A stretch of DNA of 31,640 nt from a virus, in IMG/VR virus record IMGVR_UViG_3300027963_000026, positions 1 to 31,640 of that record, one strand, 5' to 3'. Position numbers and translations under genes: made by a program. The notes under the pieces are model-generated. The model was not told where the DNA came from and made no database searches. It saw only the letters and a program-made list of their open reading frames with translations. The stretch's first letter is position 1; each line of letters begins with the position of its first letter. This document shows, piece after piece, positions 14,621 to 22,905 of the stretch.

Positions 14621-15165
14621 TAAAACATTACTATTCTACGATAACTATTAGCAGTTTTTTTAGCACTATTTGATAATTCAGTAACACTACCCTCAATCGT
14701 ACTTTCTCTATATTGGAAATCTATTGCTACTTGTTTCATTATAGCAACCTTTAAATCACTTGGCAAAGAAGTATAACCTGCTACATATTGAATTTCAATA
14801 GGAGTATCAATACCAAAGAAGCGAATATTTTTAAAGTTATTTCCTGTAATTAGATAATCAGTTCCTGCTGTTAGCGTAGTTTTAGTACCACTTTCGTCGA
14901 TAGATTTAACGTGGGTAATTGATTGAATAGGCCCATAAGGAATATCAATATTATCAGAAACTTGTTGAAATGTAGAAACTAATGTTTTAGTACCAAAAGT
15001 ACAACCTGTATATCTCTCAAGATTTGTTCTTGCCGATGAAATTAAAGTAGCAATTAAGCTATCCCAAGAACCATAATCAATATTAAGATACTCCTTCATA
15101 GTGGCAACGCTAACCGGCTCACTTGAAATATCGTTAGTAATTTGTACGTCTAATCCTAAAGTCAT
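14620..15165 (-). CDS. Head-tail connector, gp6-like
   Basis: A 181-residue protein with the hallmark helices of the gp6/gp15 connector family: VATMKEYLNIDYGSWDSLIA, then a segment ISSARTNLERYTGCTFGTKT, a central beta region ending PIEIQYVAGYTSLPSDLKVA, and a final helix AIMKQVAIDFQYRES. It forms the ring below the portal. Coupled by one base to neighbours on both sides. Length is typical for the family. Confidence 0.9.
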   Translation of the reverse strand: MTLGLDVQITNDISSEPVSVATMKEYLNIDYGSWDSLIATLISSARTNLERYTGCTFGTKTLVSTFQQVSDNIDIPYGPIQSITHVKSIDESGTKTTLTAGTDYLITGNNFKNIRFFGIDTPIEIQYVAGYTSLPSDLKVAIMKQVAIDFQYRESTIEGSVTELSNSAKKTANSYRRIVMF

Positions 15166-15386
15166 TATTTAGTTTTTTTAATAGTTTTTAATTCTTTAGT
15201 TTTTACTTCTTCCTTTTCTTCCTTCTCTACAACTTCCTCTTCAACAGCACCTAATACTTTTACTAATTTTCTTGCTACAAGCATTTCTGCTCTCTGGCTA
15301 TCAACTACAAATTCCTCCCCTACTAAAACAGGTCTATCAAGTTCAACATCTCTGTAATTGTAGATTACTTTTACTTTTGTTTCCAT
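15165..15386 (-). CDS. Small protein after the capsid gene, charged tail
   Basis: A 73-residue protein. The first 50 residues (VKVIYNYRDVELDRPVLVGE, then FVVDSQRAEMLVARKLVKVL) look like a small fold common just downstream of capsid genes, where an RAE-LV element recurs. The remainder is a run of Glu and Lys (EEEVVEKEEKEEVKTKELK). A connector or capsid accessory role is possible, but nothing in the sequence proves it. A hairpin separates it from the capsid gene. Confidence 0.75.
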   Translation of the reverse strand: METKVKVIYNYRDVELDRPVLVGEEFVVDSQRAEMLVARKLVKVLGAVEEEVVEKEEKEEVKTKELKTIKKTK

Positions 15387-15400
15387 AATTTATATTTTTT

Positions 15401-15442
15401 GAAAGTAGGGGGGAAGACGATTCCCCCAGTATAAATACTTTC
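15401..15442 (-). terminator. Strong nested hairpin just after the capsid gene
   Basis: On the reverse strand, GAAAGTA (15442-15436) pairs with TACTTTC (15407-15401), and inside it GGGGGAA pairs with TTCCCCC across a TCGTC loop. A run of six A follows instead of U, so as a rho-independent terminator it is imperfect. It may stabilise the capsid mRNA 3' end or limit readthrough. Confidence 0.65.
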
Positions 15443-15458
15443 CAAACTACTTTAGTAA

Positions 15459-16529
15459 TTAGGCAACGTTACCTAAATCAGCAAATACGAATGCGTCAAG
15501 ACGATCGATAGCCAATACTTCACGAGCCTCAACGCGGCAAGTAACCAAGTTTTTCTGAACGTTATCAGAATCTTGCTCGAAGAATTCTACCATTAAATCG
15601 TCAACAACAACACGCTTTGCATAGTTCCAATCACCTACTAATACTTTATCATCAGCGATGAAAGAAGACTTGTAAACTGGGATACCAGCGATAGCGATAT
15701 TACCATTAGCGTCGATAGTGAAACCACCTGGTACTGAATAATCAGCAGGTTTAGTGGTTACTAATCTTGCCCATTGCTTAGGATTAACTACGATACCATT
15801 TACGTTAAAGTCATTAGCCTCTAAGTTAGCAACATAATCAATGATTTGCTCAGCATCTACGGTAGCAGAAGTGGTAGTAGAACCAGTTGCAGCACCTGAT
15901 AAATCGGTGTAGAATTTAGAATCTTCAGCTTTGTAGAAATCACGCAATAACATTTGTGGCAATGCAGTTTGCAAGAAAGGTAAATCTTGTAACATTGATT
16001 TGTCAATACGAGCAAAACCAGCAATGTAACGAGCAGTGTAAGTAACAGCAGTTAAATCGTAATCGATTTGAGTTTTAGCATCACCTGGAGTAGACTGAAC
16101 TGAGATAGAACCTTCAGTACCAGTTTCACGATATAGGGTGTAGATACCAGTCGCAGAAGAAACAGCAGGAATTAAATCTCTGAAGTTAATTTTACGATTA
16201 GGAACCATAGCAACACCTGGCTGATAGGTACGCATAGCATCACCAGTCAAGTTGTTAGAAACAGTCATATTACCAACTGCCTTTAAGTTAAATTTTACTT
16301 TGTTACCCAAAGATACTTCTTTAATTGAGTCAAAGTTTTTAGCGATTAATTCGCCAAAAGAGTTAGAGAATGATTTTTCTTCCATTTTGTTTTCGGTAGA
16401 TTTTTGTAATTTAATTTCGATTTCATCAAGACGATTCTCAATCGCTTGTGATTTTTCAGTTAATTGTTCAGCAACCTCTGTTTTAAGGTTCTCGTTAATT
16501 AACGATTTTAATTGTTCAACTTTTTCCAT
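15459..16529 (-). CDS. Major capsid protein, HK97 fold
   Basis: A 356-residue HK97-type capsid subunit. The N-terminal 50 residues are a charged coiled coil (EQLKSLINENLKTEVAEQLT) matching the scaffold-like delta domain that the protease removes. The fold proper shows RKINFRDLIPAVSSATGIYT, LPFLQTALPQMLLRDFYKAE, a peripheral domain (DFNVNGIVVNPKQWARLVTT), and the closing VEFFEQDSDNVQKNLVTCRV followed by EAREVLAIDRLDAFVFADL. The gene overlaps the protease gene by 14 bases. GC is higher here than in nearby genes, consistent with codon selection for high expression. Confidence 0.95.
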   Translation of the reverse strand: MEKVEQLKSLINENLKTEVAEQLTEKSQAIENRLDEIEIKLQKSTENKMEEKSFSNSFGELIAKNFDSIKEVSLGNKVKFNLKAVGNMTVSNNLTGDAMRTYQPGVAMVPNRKINFRDLIPAVSSATGIYTLYRETGTEGSISVQSTPGDAKTQIDYDLTAVTYTARYIAGFARIDKSMLQDLPFLQTALPQMLLRDFYKAEDSKFYTDLSGAATGSTTTSATVDAEQIIDYVANLEANDFNVNGIVVNPKQWARLVTTKPADYSVPGGFTIDANGNIAIAGIPVYKSSFIADDKVLVGDWNYAKRVVVDDLMVEFFEQDSDNVQKNLVTCRVEAREVLAIDRLDAFVFADLGNVA

Positions 16530-17352
16530 TTTGATAACTTTCTATTAGTGAATTTAATATTAACTCGTACTCATCTTCTTCAGTTGGTGCTTCAACAGGA
16601 GTTTCCATAACTGGTTCTTCCATTGGCATTTCTTCAGAAGGCACAACTTCATCTTCAGGCATAACCTCATCTTCTGTCGGGTAAGATTCCTCGTGAGTAT
16701 CTTCTATTTCGATAGTAACTGTAACACAGCTCTTATCTTCAGATGGCTCAGGAGTATCTACTGACACTTCTTTAAATGATTCTAATTCTTTATGAAGTTG
16801 TAATAGTTGGAGTTCTAATTTTAAAAATGTTTCGTCGGTGTATTTACCGTTCTTGATAGCCTTTAGGATATTATCCATCATTTGGCTCACGCTTTCGTAA
16901 GATTTCATACCTGTAATTGGAGTCATTTCGTTAGCACCCCAGCCTTGTAATGAAGAACCTTCATATAACTTAACCTCCGAGATTTCGTTATAGTGTCCTT
17001 GCTTCTTTTGTTTAATTGTTACAAATCCGATTGAATGTTCGTTGATAAGACCATCTTCTACCATTAACAAGAAATCACGACCCAAAGTATGGCGACCTGC
17101 TTTACTTTCGTAATATAAACCCTTATTGTCTTCTGTTAGTGATAAAATTTTACCGACCGCTTTAGTAGCATCGTGGTCTAATAAATGGCGAACTCTTTGG
17201 AAATTCTCTTGTATGGTTTTAGTAAATGCTCCCTTACGGATAACATCACCATCACTATCCATATTGTCAAATGATGAGAAATAACCGGTTACAATTCCTT
17301 TTTTAACATCCACATCAGAGATGCCTTGATTTAAGTTTTTGTAAATTAACAT
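16516..17352 (-). CDS. Prohead maturation protease (HK97 family), long acidic C-terminus
   Basis: A 278-residue serine protease that trims the capsid scaffold. The catalytic elements are visible: VTGYFSSFDNMDSDGDVIRK near the N-terminus, His60 in LLDHD, and Ser107 in NEHSIGF. The standard domain ends near residue 150 (GWGANEMTPITG). The last 125 residues carry a coiled coil, then a strongly acidic run (EEDEYELILN region with many Glu and Pro), which could act as an extra scaffold or be cut away. It lies between the GIY-YIG gene and the capsid gene. Confidence 0.92.
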   Translation of the reverse strand: MLIYKNLNQGISDVDVKKGIVTGYFSSFDNMDSDGDVIRKGAFTKTIQENFQRVRHLLDHDATKAVGKILSLTEDNKGLYYESKAGRHTLGRDFLLMVEDGLINEHSIGFVTIKQKKQGHYNEISEVKLYEGSSLQGWGANEMTPITGMKSYESVSQMMDNILKAIKNGKYTDETFLKLELQLLQLHKELESFKEVSVDTPEPSEDKSCVTVTIEIEDTHEESYPTEDEVMPEDEVVPSEEMPMEEPVMETPVEAPTEEDEYELILNSLIESYQNGKS

Positions 17353-17359
17353 ATCTTAT

Positions 17360-17827
17360 TTATCTATTTGTTTTAATTTTTAAATATCTATCAATCGAGC
17401 TTTTTGATATATCATATTTGATAGATAAATCTTTTTGTGAATATTTTCCAGTAGCATAATCACTTTTTAATTTATCTATTAAATCTATTGATACTTTATA
17501 AACTCCCTTATTTTTTGCAACAATTCCTTTATTGGCACTATAATCCCCACCATCCGTTGCATTTATTAATTTTACTCCCAAATCTCTAAGAGTTTTAATA
17601 TAATATATTTCCCTATCTTTTGCCTCTTTGGCTGTCTTTATACCATCCTCAATGATAAATGCCATTATGCTATTACCATATTTTTTAATCCAATTTACCT
17701 TATGCGCATTATGTCTAAAATCACACATATGCTGTTTTAGTCTATGTTCAATACTTTTAGATGTCAATCCAACATATCTAATATTAAATGGATTATCAGC
17801 TAATGCATATATTTTAAAATCAGGCAT
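17360..17827 (-). CDS. GIY-YIG homing endonuclease, free-standing
   Basis: A 155-residue protein with a GIY-YIG nuclease domain: KIYALAD at 5-11, RYVGLTS at 17-23, catalytic Arg29 in EHRLKQH, and Glu73 in DREIYYI. The C-terminal segment (YSQKDLSIKYDISKSSIDRY) is a helix-turn-helix for DNA binding. It has invaded the space between portal and protease genes; its start overlaps the portal end by 8 bases. Such enzymes spread by cutting related phages lacking the gene. It is AT-rich relative to its neighbours, in keeping with recent acquisition. No intron boundary was seen. Confidence 0.88.
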   Translation of the reverse strand: MPDFKIYALADNPFNIRYVGLTSKSIEHRLKQHMCDFRHNAHKVNWIKKYGNSIMAFIIEDGIKTAKEAKDREIYYIKTLRDLGVKLINATDGGDYSANKGIVAKNKGVYKVSIDLIDKLKSDYATGKYSQKDLSIKYDISKSSIDRYLKIKTNR

Positions 17828-19751
17828 TTTCTATCTCTTTTAACTTTCTTTGCGCCCACTCAATTCCCTCTCTTCCTCCCCAAGCATCTACCATCAATCC
17901 ACCACATCCTTCTTCGTAAGGGATATTTTCGTGTTGTAGATGTCTAGCAAAACTTGCCATTCTTGCAATGGTATCACGACTAATGTTTTCTCTATTGGCT
18001 AACTGATTTGCTCTTTGCTTTCCAACAGGAGTACCACATTCGCCCCAACCATTCTTTTCTGCCCAAGCCAAAGCACGTTTTGCATTGTCAGTTGCTGCTT
18101 GTGGGTAATCGTTATAAGTTTCTGCTTTTTGATTAGGCTTCTTTGCGTATGCTTCTAAAAAACGAGTTACAAAGCTCATAGCAAAAGCATTTTCATTGCC
18201 TCTTAAATTTTGCTCACCAAATACTCTGATACCTGTTGCAAATACTTCTTCTAACTTACCAACCGTTACTCTCTTGCCTGGATTGTTCTTATTGAACTCG
18301 GTTACCATTGACTGAAATTGTGCTAAAGGCTTTTCTTCCATCTTAACACTTGCTTGTGCTTCAGCAATACCAACTGCTTGTTCAATAGGGTCAATGTTCA
18401 TAGAGTCGATAGGCTTAACCTGAATACTCACATAAACCTTATCCATATTCGGGTCTTCGTTTCTACCATAACCCATTTCTTCAAGTTTCTGATTTGGTGT
18501 AAGCCACCAAGCACGTTCAAGATACTGTATTTGTTCTTTCTTGTCCTCTTGCAGCTCTGGGAATACACTCAAATCAAAATCCAAGAAGTAGTCTTTACCA
18601 TCTGACCTCTTATAAGGCTCTACAAGCCACTTATTCAAGTCATACCTTGCAGATATTAGTTCAGGTAAAATAGCGTCGCTAATCAAGGCTTTACGAGCCT
18701 CGTACATATTATTATAGGTCTTATTGTCTGGGTCATTTAGCAATGCAGAGTTAATCTTATAAACATTACATATTTGACGCAAACTCATTTTTTGTGAGTC
18801 GATAATAGCCAAGTCAACAGGAGAAAGTCCTAATTGTTGCCATCCGATTTTTGCAGAAGATATTACTATCTTTCCTTGATTATCAACACCACTATTTTCG
18901 GTCTGCCACTTACGTTGTAATTCGTATGCTTGTTCAGGACTCATCCCATCATCGCTATTATCATACAAGATACCCATAGCACCTGTATTTTGGAATAGCT
19001 TAACACTTGCGGTTTGAGCATCGTTTGATTGTTGCAATACTCTTAATGCAGCACGAAGTGGAGATTGTCCATAAAGGTGAGAACCTTCAGTAGAATAATC
19101 GGGATTCCAATATTTCGAGTGCATCACCTTCTCGGCAGGTAAATCTTGACTATCGTATTTTGTAGTTAGGGTATAACCAGAAACAGGGTCATAACGACCA
19201 TTACTGATAATTCTAACCAAGTGTGCAGGTAGGATATAAAGTTGTTTAAACTTACCGGCATTTGCACCAGTTACAGGCCCAACCCCATACATATATGAGT
19301 TACCTGTAATTAACTTAAACCCATAGTAGTTATCCATAAACTCGTAATACGATTGTAATTCGTTCGGGTTTAATAGGGTTTGTACTATTGGATTGTTATT
19401 ATTTACTTCTTCTAAAGCCTTTGTTCTTAAATGAAGTGCTTCTGCAACATCTTGTGATTTAGAGATATTAGAAGTAAATGCCTTATATTTTTGGAAGGCT
19501 CTATCGTCTTTTACCTCATAAAGAATAGGAGGAGCAGTCGCTGCCTTTCTCGTTATCAAGTTGATGGCTGCATATACGTCAGCATTATACTGATAGCCTT
19601 TCTCGACATAGGTTTGAAATGTATCTTCACCAAATACAGGAGCTTTCCCAATCTGATTGAAAATCATTTGTGCATACTTGGGGTCTATACCCTTTTGAAC
19701 CATTATTGGTTGCTGTGGCTGTTTAGCCTTTAAAAAATCGAATAATCCCAT
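17820..19751 (-). CDS. Portal protein with an extra C-terminal domain
   Basis: A 643-residue portal of the HK97 gp3 type, the dodecameric ring through which DNA is packaged and ejected. Portal features run from YQYNADVYAAINLITRKAAT near residue 55 through YYGFKLITGNSYMYG to LRQICNVYKINSALLNDPD. The typical portal length is near 420. From about residue 490 there is an unrelated extension, containing YPQAATDNAKRALAWAEKNG at about 549-568, GTPVGKQRANQLANRENIS at 573-591, and AWGGREGIEWAQRKLKEI at the end. This Trp- and Arg-rich module looks like a separate domain found on some phage head proteins; its function is unknown. Confidence 0.93.
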   Translation of the reverse strand: MGLFDFLKAKQPQQPIMVQKGIDPKYAQMIFNQIGKAPVFGEDTFQTYVEKGYQYNADVYAAINLITRKAATAPPILYEVKDDRAFQKYKAFTSNISKSQDVAEALHLRTKALEEVNNNNPIVQTLLNPNELQSYYEFMDNYYGFKLITGNSYMYGVGPVTGANAGKFKQLYILPAHLVRIISNGRYDPVSGYTLTTKYDSQDLPAEKVMHSKYWNPDYSTEGSHLYGQSPLRAALRVLQQSNDAQTASVKLFQNTGAMGILYDNSDDGMSPEQAYELQRKWQTENSGVDNQGKIVISSAKIGWQQLGLSPVDLAIIDSQKMSLRQICNVYKINSALLNDPDNKTYNNMYEARKALISDAILPELISARYDLNKWLVEPYKRSDGKDYFLDFDLSVFPELQEDKKEQIQYLERAWWLTPNQKLEEMGYGRNEDPNMDKVYVSIQVKPIDSMNIDPIEQAVGIAEAQASVKMEEKPLAQFQSMVTEFNKNNPGKRVTVGKLEEVFATGIRVFGEQNLRGNENAFAMSFVTRFLEAYAKKPNQKAETYNDYPQAATDNAKRALAWAEKNGWGECGTPVGKQRANQLANRENISRDTIARMASFARHLQHENIPYEEGCGGLMVDAWGGREGIEWAQRKLKEIENA

Positions 19752-21131
19752 TTATATAACGTACCATTTACGTTCCTTACCAAATCTTGTAAAAAAAGCA
19801 CAGCGAACCGCATCTAAACAATGGTTAAAGTTGTCGATTGGAGTATTGGTACTTTCTCCGTTCTGCATTATCCATTGGTAATTTTTTACCTCTGTTGCTA
19901 AATTTTTACTTCTTTGTGTATAGAACACTTTATATTCTTTTAGTTTATTTATTCCTGCCAATACAGAACCTTTGCCTTTCTTCTGTGGTTTGACGTTGAA
20001 ATTCAATCGTAAGTCAGCTATTGACTTTGGTTCTGCACTATCTGCAAATATTTCAGCGTATGGGTCAACCCCATTTTTCTTTAAACTATTAGCAATATCT
20101 TTATTTGTCATTTTAGTTGCATAAAACAATTCATCAAGATATATACTCTCGCCAACCTTTGCCATCCTAACACAAGCAGTAGGGTCATTAGTAAATCCAA
20201 AGTCAAGACCATAAAACACTTCATCCACATCGGGAAAAGTATCGCACATCTGCCAATCTGGATAAACCAAACTTTCAGTTGCAGGTCTTGGGTCTTGCTG
20301 ATAGAGTGAATTAAAAATGATAGGACTTGACTCCTTAATCTTTTCTAATCTCTCTGCGGATTGTCTATCTTCCCAAAGTGCTTCTCCAACCTTTCTTTTA
20401 TCGTAACTCCTACCATCATCCTCACTTTCTCTTAAAGCAGGTAGGGTAATTATATGCCAATCATTATCTCGCTTCTCCGCACGTCCAAGAGGATCATCAT
20501 TATCCCATCTTGTAGCGATTAGTAATTGTTTACCATTATTTTGAAGCCTACTCTCGGCTACCGAAGTAAACCAATCCCAAACCGTTTCTCTTACGTTTAA
20601 TGACTTTGCTTCACTATAATCTTTTATCAAGTCATCGCAAATCAAAACATCCACACTAAATCCGGTAAGCGAACCACCTGTTCCAACTGACTTTAGATAA
20701 CCTCTTTTGCCTATAACCTCAAACATATCGTTGTTACGAATAGCCTCACCACTTCTTGGTTTAGCCAGTTTAGTTTCAGGGAATATCTTACGATACTCGG
20801 CACTATCTATAATCTTTTGTACCTCCCTATTGAATCTTGATGCTAAATCAGCTGTATAGGAAGCGATAACTATTTTTAAGTCAGGGTTCACTCCGAGCAG
20901 GTAGGCGGGATATAGTTGGGTCGCCAGAGTGGACTTGCCATGTTGCGGAGGCATAGAAATCATTAACTTTTTATCATCGTCATCTCTATACAGCGTCATT
21001 AGCGATTCCATAATATGGGAATGAAACCAAGTCGCCTCAAAATCTTTTTTAATAAACCTTACAAAGAACGAGAAGTCATTACGTGCTAAATCAATAGCAG
21101 CAGACTCCAACAAATCATTATCTATCTTCAT
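19752..21131 (-). CDS. terL: Terminase large subunit
   Basis: A 459-residue DNA-packaging motor. ATPase: adenine motif near WFHSHIMESL, Walker A PPQHGKST at 61-68, Walker B VLICDD at 162-167, and the RWDNDDPLGR coupling segment at 208-217. A QQDP motif lies at 278-281. The RNase H-like nuclease domain shows YGLDFGFTNDPTA with Asp310, a second acidic site in IFADSAEPK (Asp364) and a third in the LDAVRCAF helix near the end. It follows the small subunit with a 14-base overlap and leads directly into the portal gene. The packaging mode (cos, pac or other) cannot be read from this protein alone. Confidence 0.97.
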   Translation of the reverse strand: MKIDNDLLESAAIDLARNDFSFFVRFIKKDFEATWFHSHIMESLMTLYRDDDDKKLMISMPPQHGKSTLATQLYPAYLLGVNPDLKIVIASYTADLASRFNREVQKIIDSAEYRKIFPETKLAKPRSGEAIRNNDMFEVIGKRGYLKSVGTGGSLTGFSVDVLICDDLIKDYSEAKSLNVRETVWDWFTSVAESRLQNNGKQLLIATRWDNDDPLGRAEKRDNDWHIITLPALRESEDDGRSYDKRKVGEALWEDRQSAERLEKIKESSPIIFNSLYQQDPRPATESLVYPDWQMCDTFPDVDEVFYGLDFGFTNDPTACVRMAKVGESIYLDELFYATKMTNKDIANSLKKNGVDPYAEIFADSAEPKSIADLRLNFNVKPQKKGKGSVLAGINKLKEYKVFYTQRSKNLATEVKNYQWIMQNGESTNTPIDNFNHCLDAVRCAFFTRFGKERKWYVI

Positions 21132-21597
21132 TCAATACACTCCCAGTTAAGTACCTTTCGGCTAATTGACGCTTCAACTCTTCATCCATATCGCTAACGT
21201 CTACTTTTGTGGTTTGTGTGGCTTGTATTTCTACGTTTTGTTTATCCGACCAACCATAATGGTTCTTTAGGGCAAAAATAGCCATAGTCGCATTAGTTTG
21301 GTTTTTCAACGCTGATTCAAAAATCCTATTCTCAAATCTTTGCTTTATATATTCAATACGCTCTAACTCGTATTCTAATTCCCTTCTCTTGCAAATCTGT
21401 TGGAGAGAACTCCACTTGCTTACCGTCATCCCTGCTACCTCTAATGCAGAACCCATTGTCATTATCGTTGGGTCTTCGGTAACTCTCTCTATCTCGTCAA
21501 TCTTGATATTTATATCCTCCAAGCTCATAAGTTCAGGCTTCATTGGGATCAACCTTGTTCTATCGCTTCGAGTTAATGCTTTTATATCTTCAAGCAT
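21118..21597 (-). CDS. terS: Terminase small subunit
   Basis: A 159-residue protein directly upstream of the large subunit. A DNA-binding helical region (ALEVAGMTVSKWSSLQQICK) is followed by an oligomerisation helix (YELERIEYIKQRFENRIFES) and the typical segment NATMAIFALKNHYGWSDKQN. The tail is acidic and mixed (VDVSDMDEELKRQLAERYLT). It recognises the packaging site and delivers DNA to the motor. Position and the NHYGWSDK pattern make the call firm. Confidence 0.9.
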   Translation of the reverse strand: MLEDIKALTRSDRTRLIPMKPELMSLEDINIKIDEIERVTEDPTIMTMGSALEVAGMTVSKWSSLQQICKRRELEYELERIEYIKQRFENRIFESALKNQTNATMAIFALKNHYGWSDKQNVEIQATQTTKVDVSDMDEELKRQLAERYLTGSVLNEDR

Positions 21598-21600
21598 AGA

Positions 21601-21858
21601 TTAAAATATATGGTCGTTAAAGCAGTCTAATATAAATTGTGCTGTAAATGGATAACCAGTAGAATGAGGGCCAATATCAGTAACTTGGTCAGCCTGTATT
21701 CTTAAATTTACATTAGGGCCAACAAGTTCAACGTGAGTACCAGCATCATTTATAGTCCCAATAACAAAAGTATTGTTCTTATTCATAATAATAATATCCT
21801 TCTTACCAGTTTCGGTAATAACAACACCATTATTAACTACATTTATAGTTATTGCCAT
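21601..21858 (-). CDS. Small beta-rich protein, first gene of the late operon
   Basis: An 85-residue protein, the first gene after the late promoter. The sequence alternates Val, Ile, Asn and Thr in short strands (ITINVVNNGVVITETGKKDI, then VELVGPNVNLRIQADQV), followed by a helix (PFTAQFILDCFNDHIF). I do not recognise the family. Its position ahead of terminase suggests a structural or packaging accessory role, which is inference. Confidence 0.7.
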   Translation of the reverse strand: MAITINVVNNGVVITETGKKDIIIMNKNNTFVIGTINDAGTHVELVGPNVNLRIQADQVTDIGPHSTGYPFTAQFILDCFNDHIF

Positions 21859-21876
21859 CTTTTTTAATTAACGAGG

Positions 21877-21908
21877 CTAATATACAAATAATTTTCGTAA
21901 AAAGCAAA
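21877..21908 (-). promoter_or_regulatory. Late operon promoter
   Basis: On the reverse strand TTTG (21908-21905), exactly 20 bases, then TATATTAG (21884-21877) followed by CC. The first late gene starts at 21858. The arrangement follows the Bacteroidetes promoter form, with a -7 element ending TTAG instead of TTTG. It would drive the 18-kb structural operon. Confidence 0.75.
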
Positions 21909-21974
21909 TATGTTGATAATTAATTACACCGAGTTGCTTCAAATGGGGTATAATTATAAATTTGTCAACAATAC

Positions 21975-22005
21975 TTGCATATTAATTAAATTTTACTTAT
22001 ATTTG
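21975..22005 (+). promoter_or_regulatory. Early-type promoter, forward operon
   Basis: TTG at 21975-21977, 20 bases, then TATATTTG at 21998-22005, an exact match to the Bacteroidetes TAnnTTTG element. It points away from the late promoter and reads toward the HNH gene. Confidence 0.75.
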
Positions 22006-22018
22006 TTTCGTAAATTGA

Positions 22019-22028
22019 ATTGCGCAAT
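22019..22028. promoter_or_regulatory. Palindrome near the start of transcription, candidate operator
   Basis: ATTGCGCAAT is a perfect 10-bp palindrome about 14 bases downstream of the TATATTTG element, close to where transcription should begin. It could be bound by a repressor or be part of the leader. The role is inferred from position only. Confidence 0.3.
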
Positions 22029-22103
22029 AATTCAAGAAAAACATTATTACCCCTGATAGTGGTTAGGATTGCGCCCTTTCCGTTTGATGGGGTTTGTTAT
22101 TTA

Positions 22104-22460
22104 ATGAGAACTGAAAACAATTTTAAAAAGATAGAAAGCGATTTCTACGAAACTTGGAAAACAAGAGCAATTGTATTATCTGAAATAGGGATGACATATC
22201 CTGAATATCTAAATTCAGAACACTGGAAGAAACTAAAAGAAAAGGCATCTAAGAGAAAGGTGTATCAATCGTGTCAGATTTGCAAATCAAAGCAAAATAT
22301 AAATCTACACCACAAGCATTATAGGTTTCTTATGCACATACACGAATTGCATTCAATAATAGCTCTATGCGAAAAATGCCATAACAAAGTTCACGACTTA
22401 GCTAGAGAAAAAAATAAGTCAGTTAGAGAAGCAACATTAATATTGATTAAGACTTGTTGA
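22104..22460 (+). CDS. HNH endonuclease
   Basis: A 118-residue HNH nuclease. The ATG at 22104 was chosen; a TTG at 22020 is in frame but would add a leader-like, poorly conserved 28 residues. Zinc-type cysteines lie at 57 and 60 (CQIC) and 89 and 92 (CEKC). The HNH core is NINLHHKHYRF around residues 66-76, with CHNKVH at 92-97. Such proteins near terminase genes can help cut DNA at packaging in cos phages, or be free-standing homing nucleases. It is transcribed away from the terminase here, so neither role is certain. Confidence 0.88.
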   Translation: MRTENNFKKIESDFYETWKTRAIVLSEIGMTYPEYLNSEHWKKLKEKASKRKVYQSCQICKSKQNINLHHKHYRFLMHIHELHSIIALCEKCHNKVHDLAREKNKSVREATLILIKTC

Positions 22461-22468
22461 TAAAATAA

Positions 22469-22500
22469 TTTGCTTATTAATTAAAAAATACATATATTAG
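22469..22500 (+). promoter_or_regulatory. Promoter driving a putative small RNA
   Basis: TTTG at 22469-22472, exactly 20 bases, then TATATTAG at 22493-22500 and C. It has the same form as the late promoter. No ATG with a usable frame follows within 200 bases, so the product is probably an RNA. Confidence 0.72.
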
Positions 22501-22504
22501 CGTC

Positions 22505-22716
22505 ATTATTATTAACCTCAAGGCTTAAGAGGTGGAAGAGCTGAACTTTAACTCAAAAGGTTATTGGAACGAGCAAATATGGTTATGACCTAGCAATAGA
22601 CAACGTAACCTGTATAGAGTTTGATGGGGGGGGGGTATTTTTCTCTTAGCAACCACATTATTATTAAAAACTCTACTCGTTTTTGCGTTAGCAAAAATAG
22701 CAAGTCGATGACTTGC
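22505..22716 (+). ncRNA. Candidate structured non-coding RNA
   Basis: Downstream of a good promoter lies about 210 bases that can fold. CCTC pairs with GAGG across 9 bases. AGGTTATTG pairs with CAA-CG-TAACCT (two bases bulged), enclosing a GGT-TATG-ACC hairpin. TAGAGTTT (22615-22622) pairs with AAACTCTA (22668-22675) around a 10-G tract. Two tight hairpins follow: TTTTTGC-GTTA-GCAAAAA (22680-22697) and GCAAGTC-GAT-GACTTGC (22700-22716). No reading frame of note exists. The family is not one I recognise. Confidence 0.45.
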
Positions 22717-22905
22717 GACTCCCCTTATTTCCAAGTTCCCATTTTTTCTACTATAAATTTTACCTTCCCTATATACCTATCTATTTTTCTATTTTAGTAT
22801 TTAGTATTCCCCCCTATCTATTTTTCGGACGCTATAACATATATGTAAACAGACCTAATTTATGCTGGGTTGTATAATTATGGCAAGCACCGGTAGTTAA
22901 AAAAG

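Noticed and set aside
22020-22103. TTG 22020 as start of the HNH gene
   Set aside because: It would add 28 residues without HNH character and begin nearly at the expected transcription start; ATG 22104 leaves a normal leader.
22505-22640. tRNA or tmRNA gene
   Set aside because: No acceptor stem pairing, no T-loop GTTC-A element and no anticodon arm of the correct size could be built.
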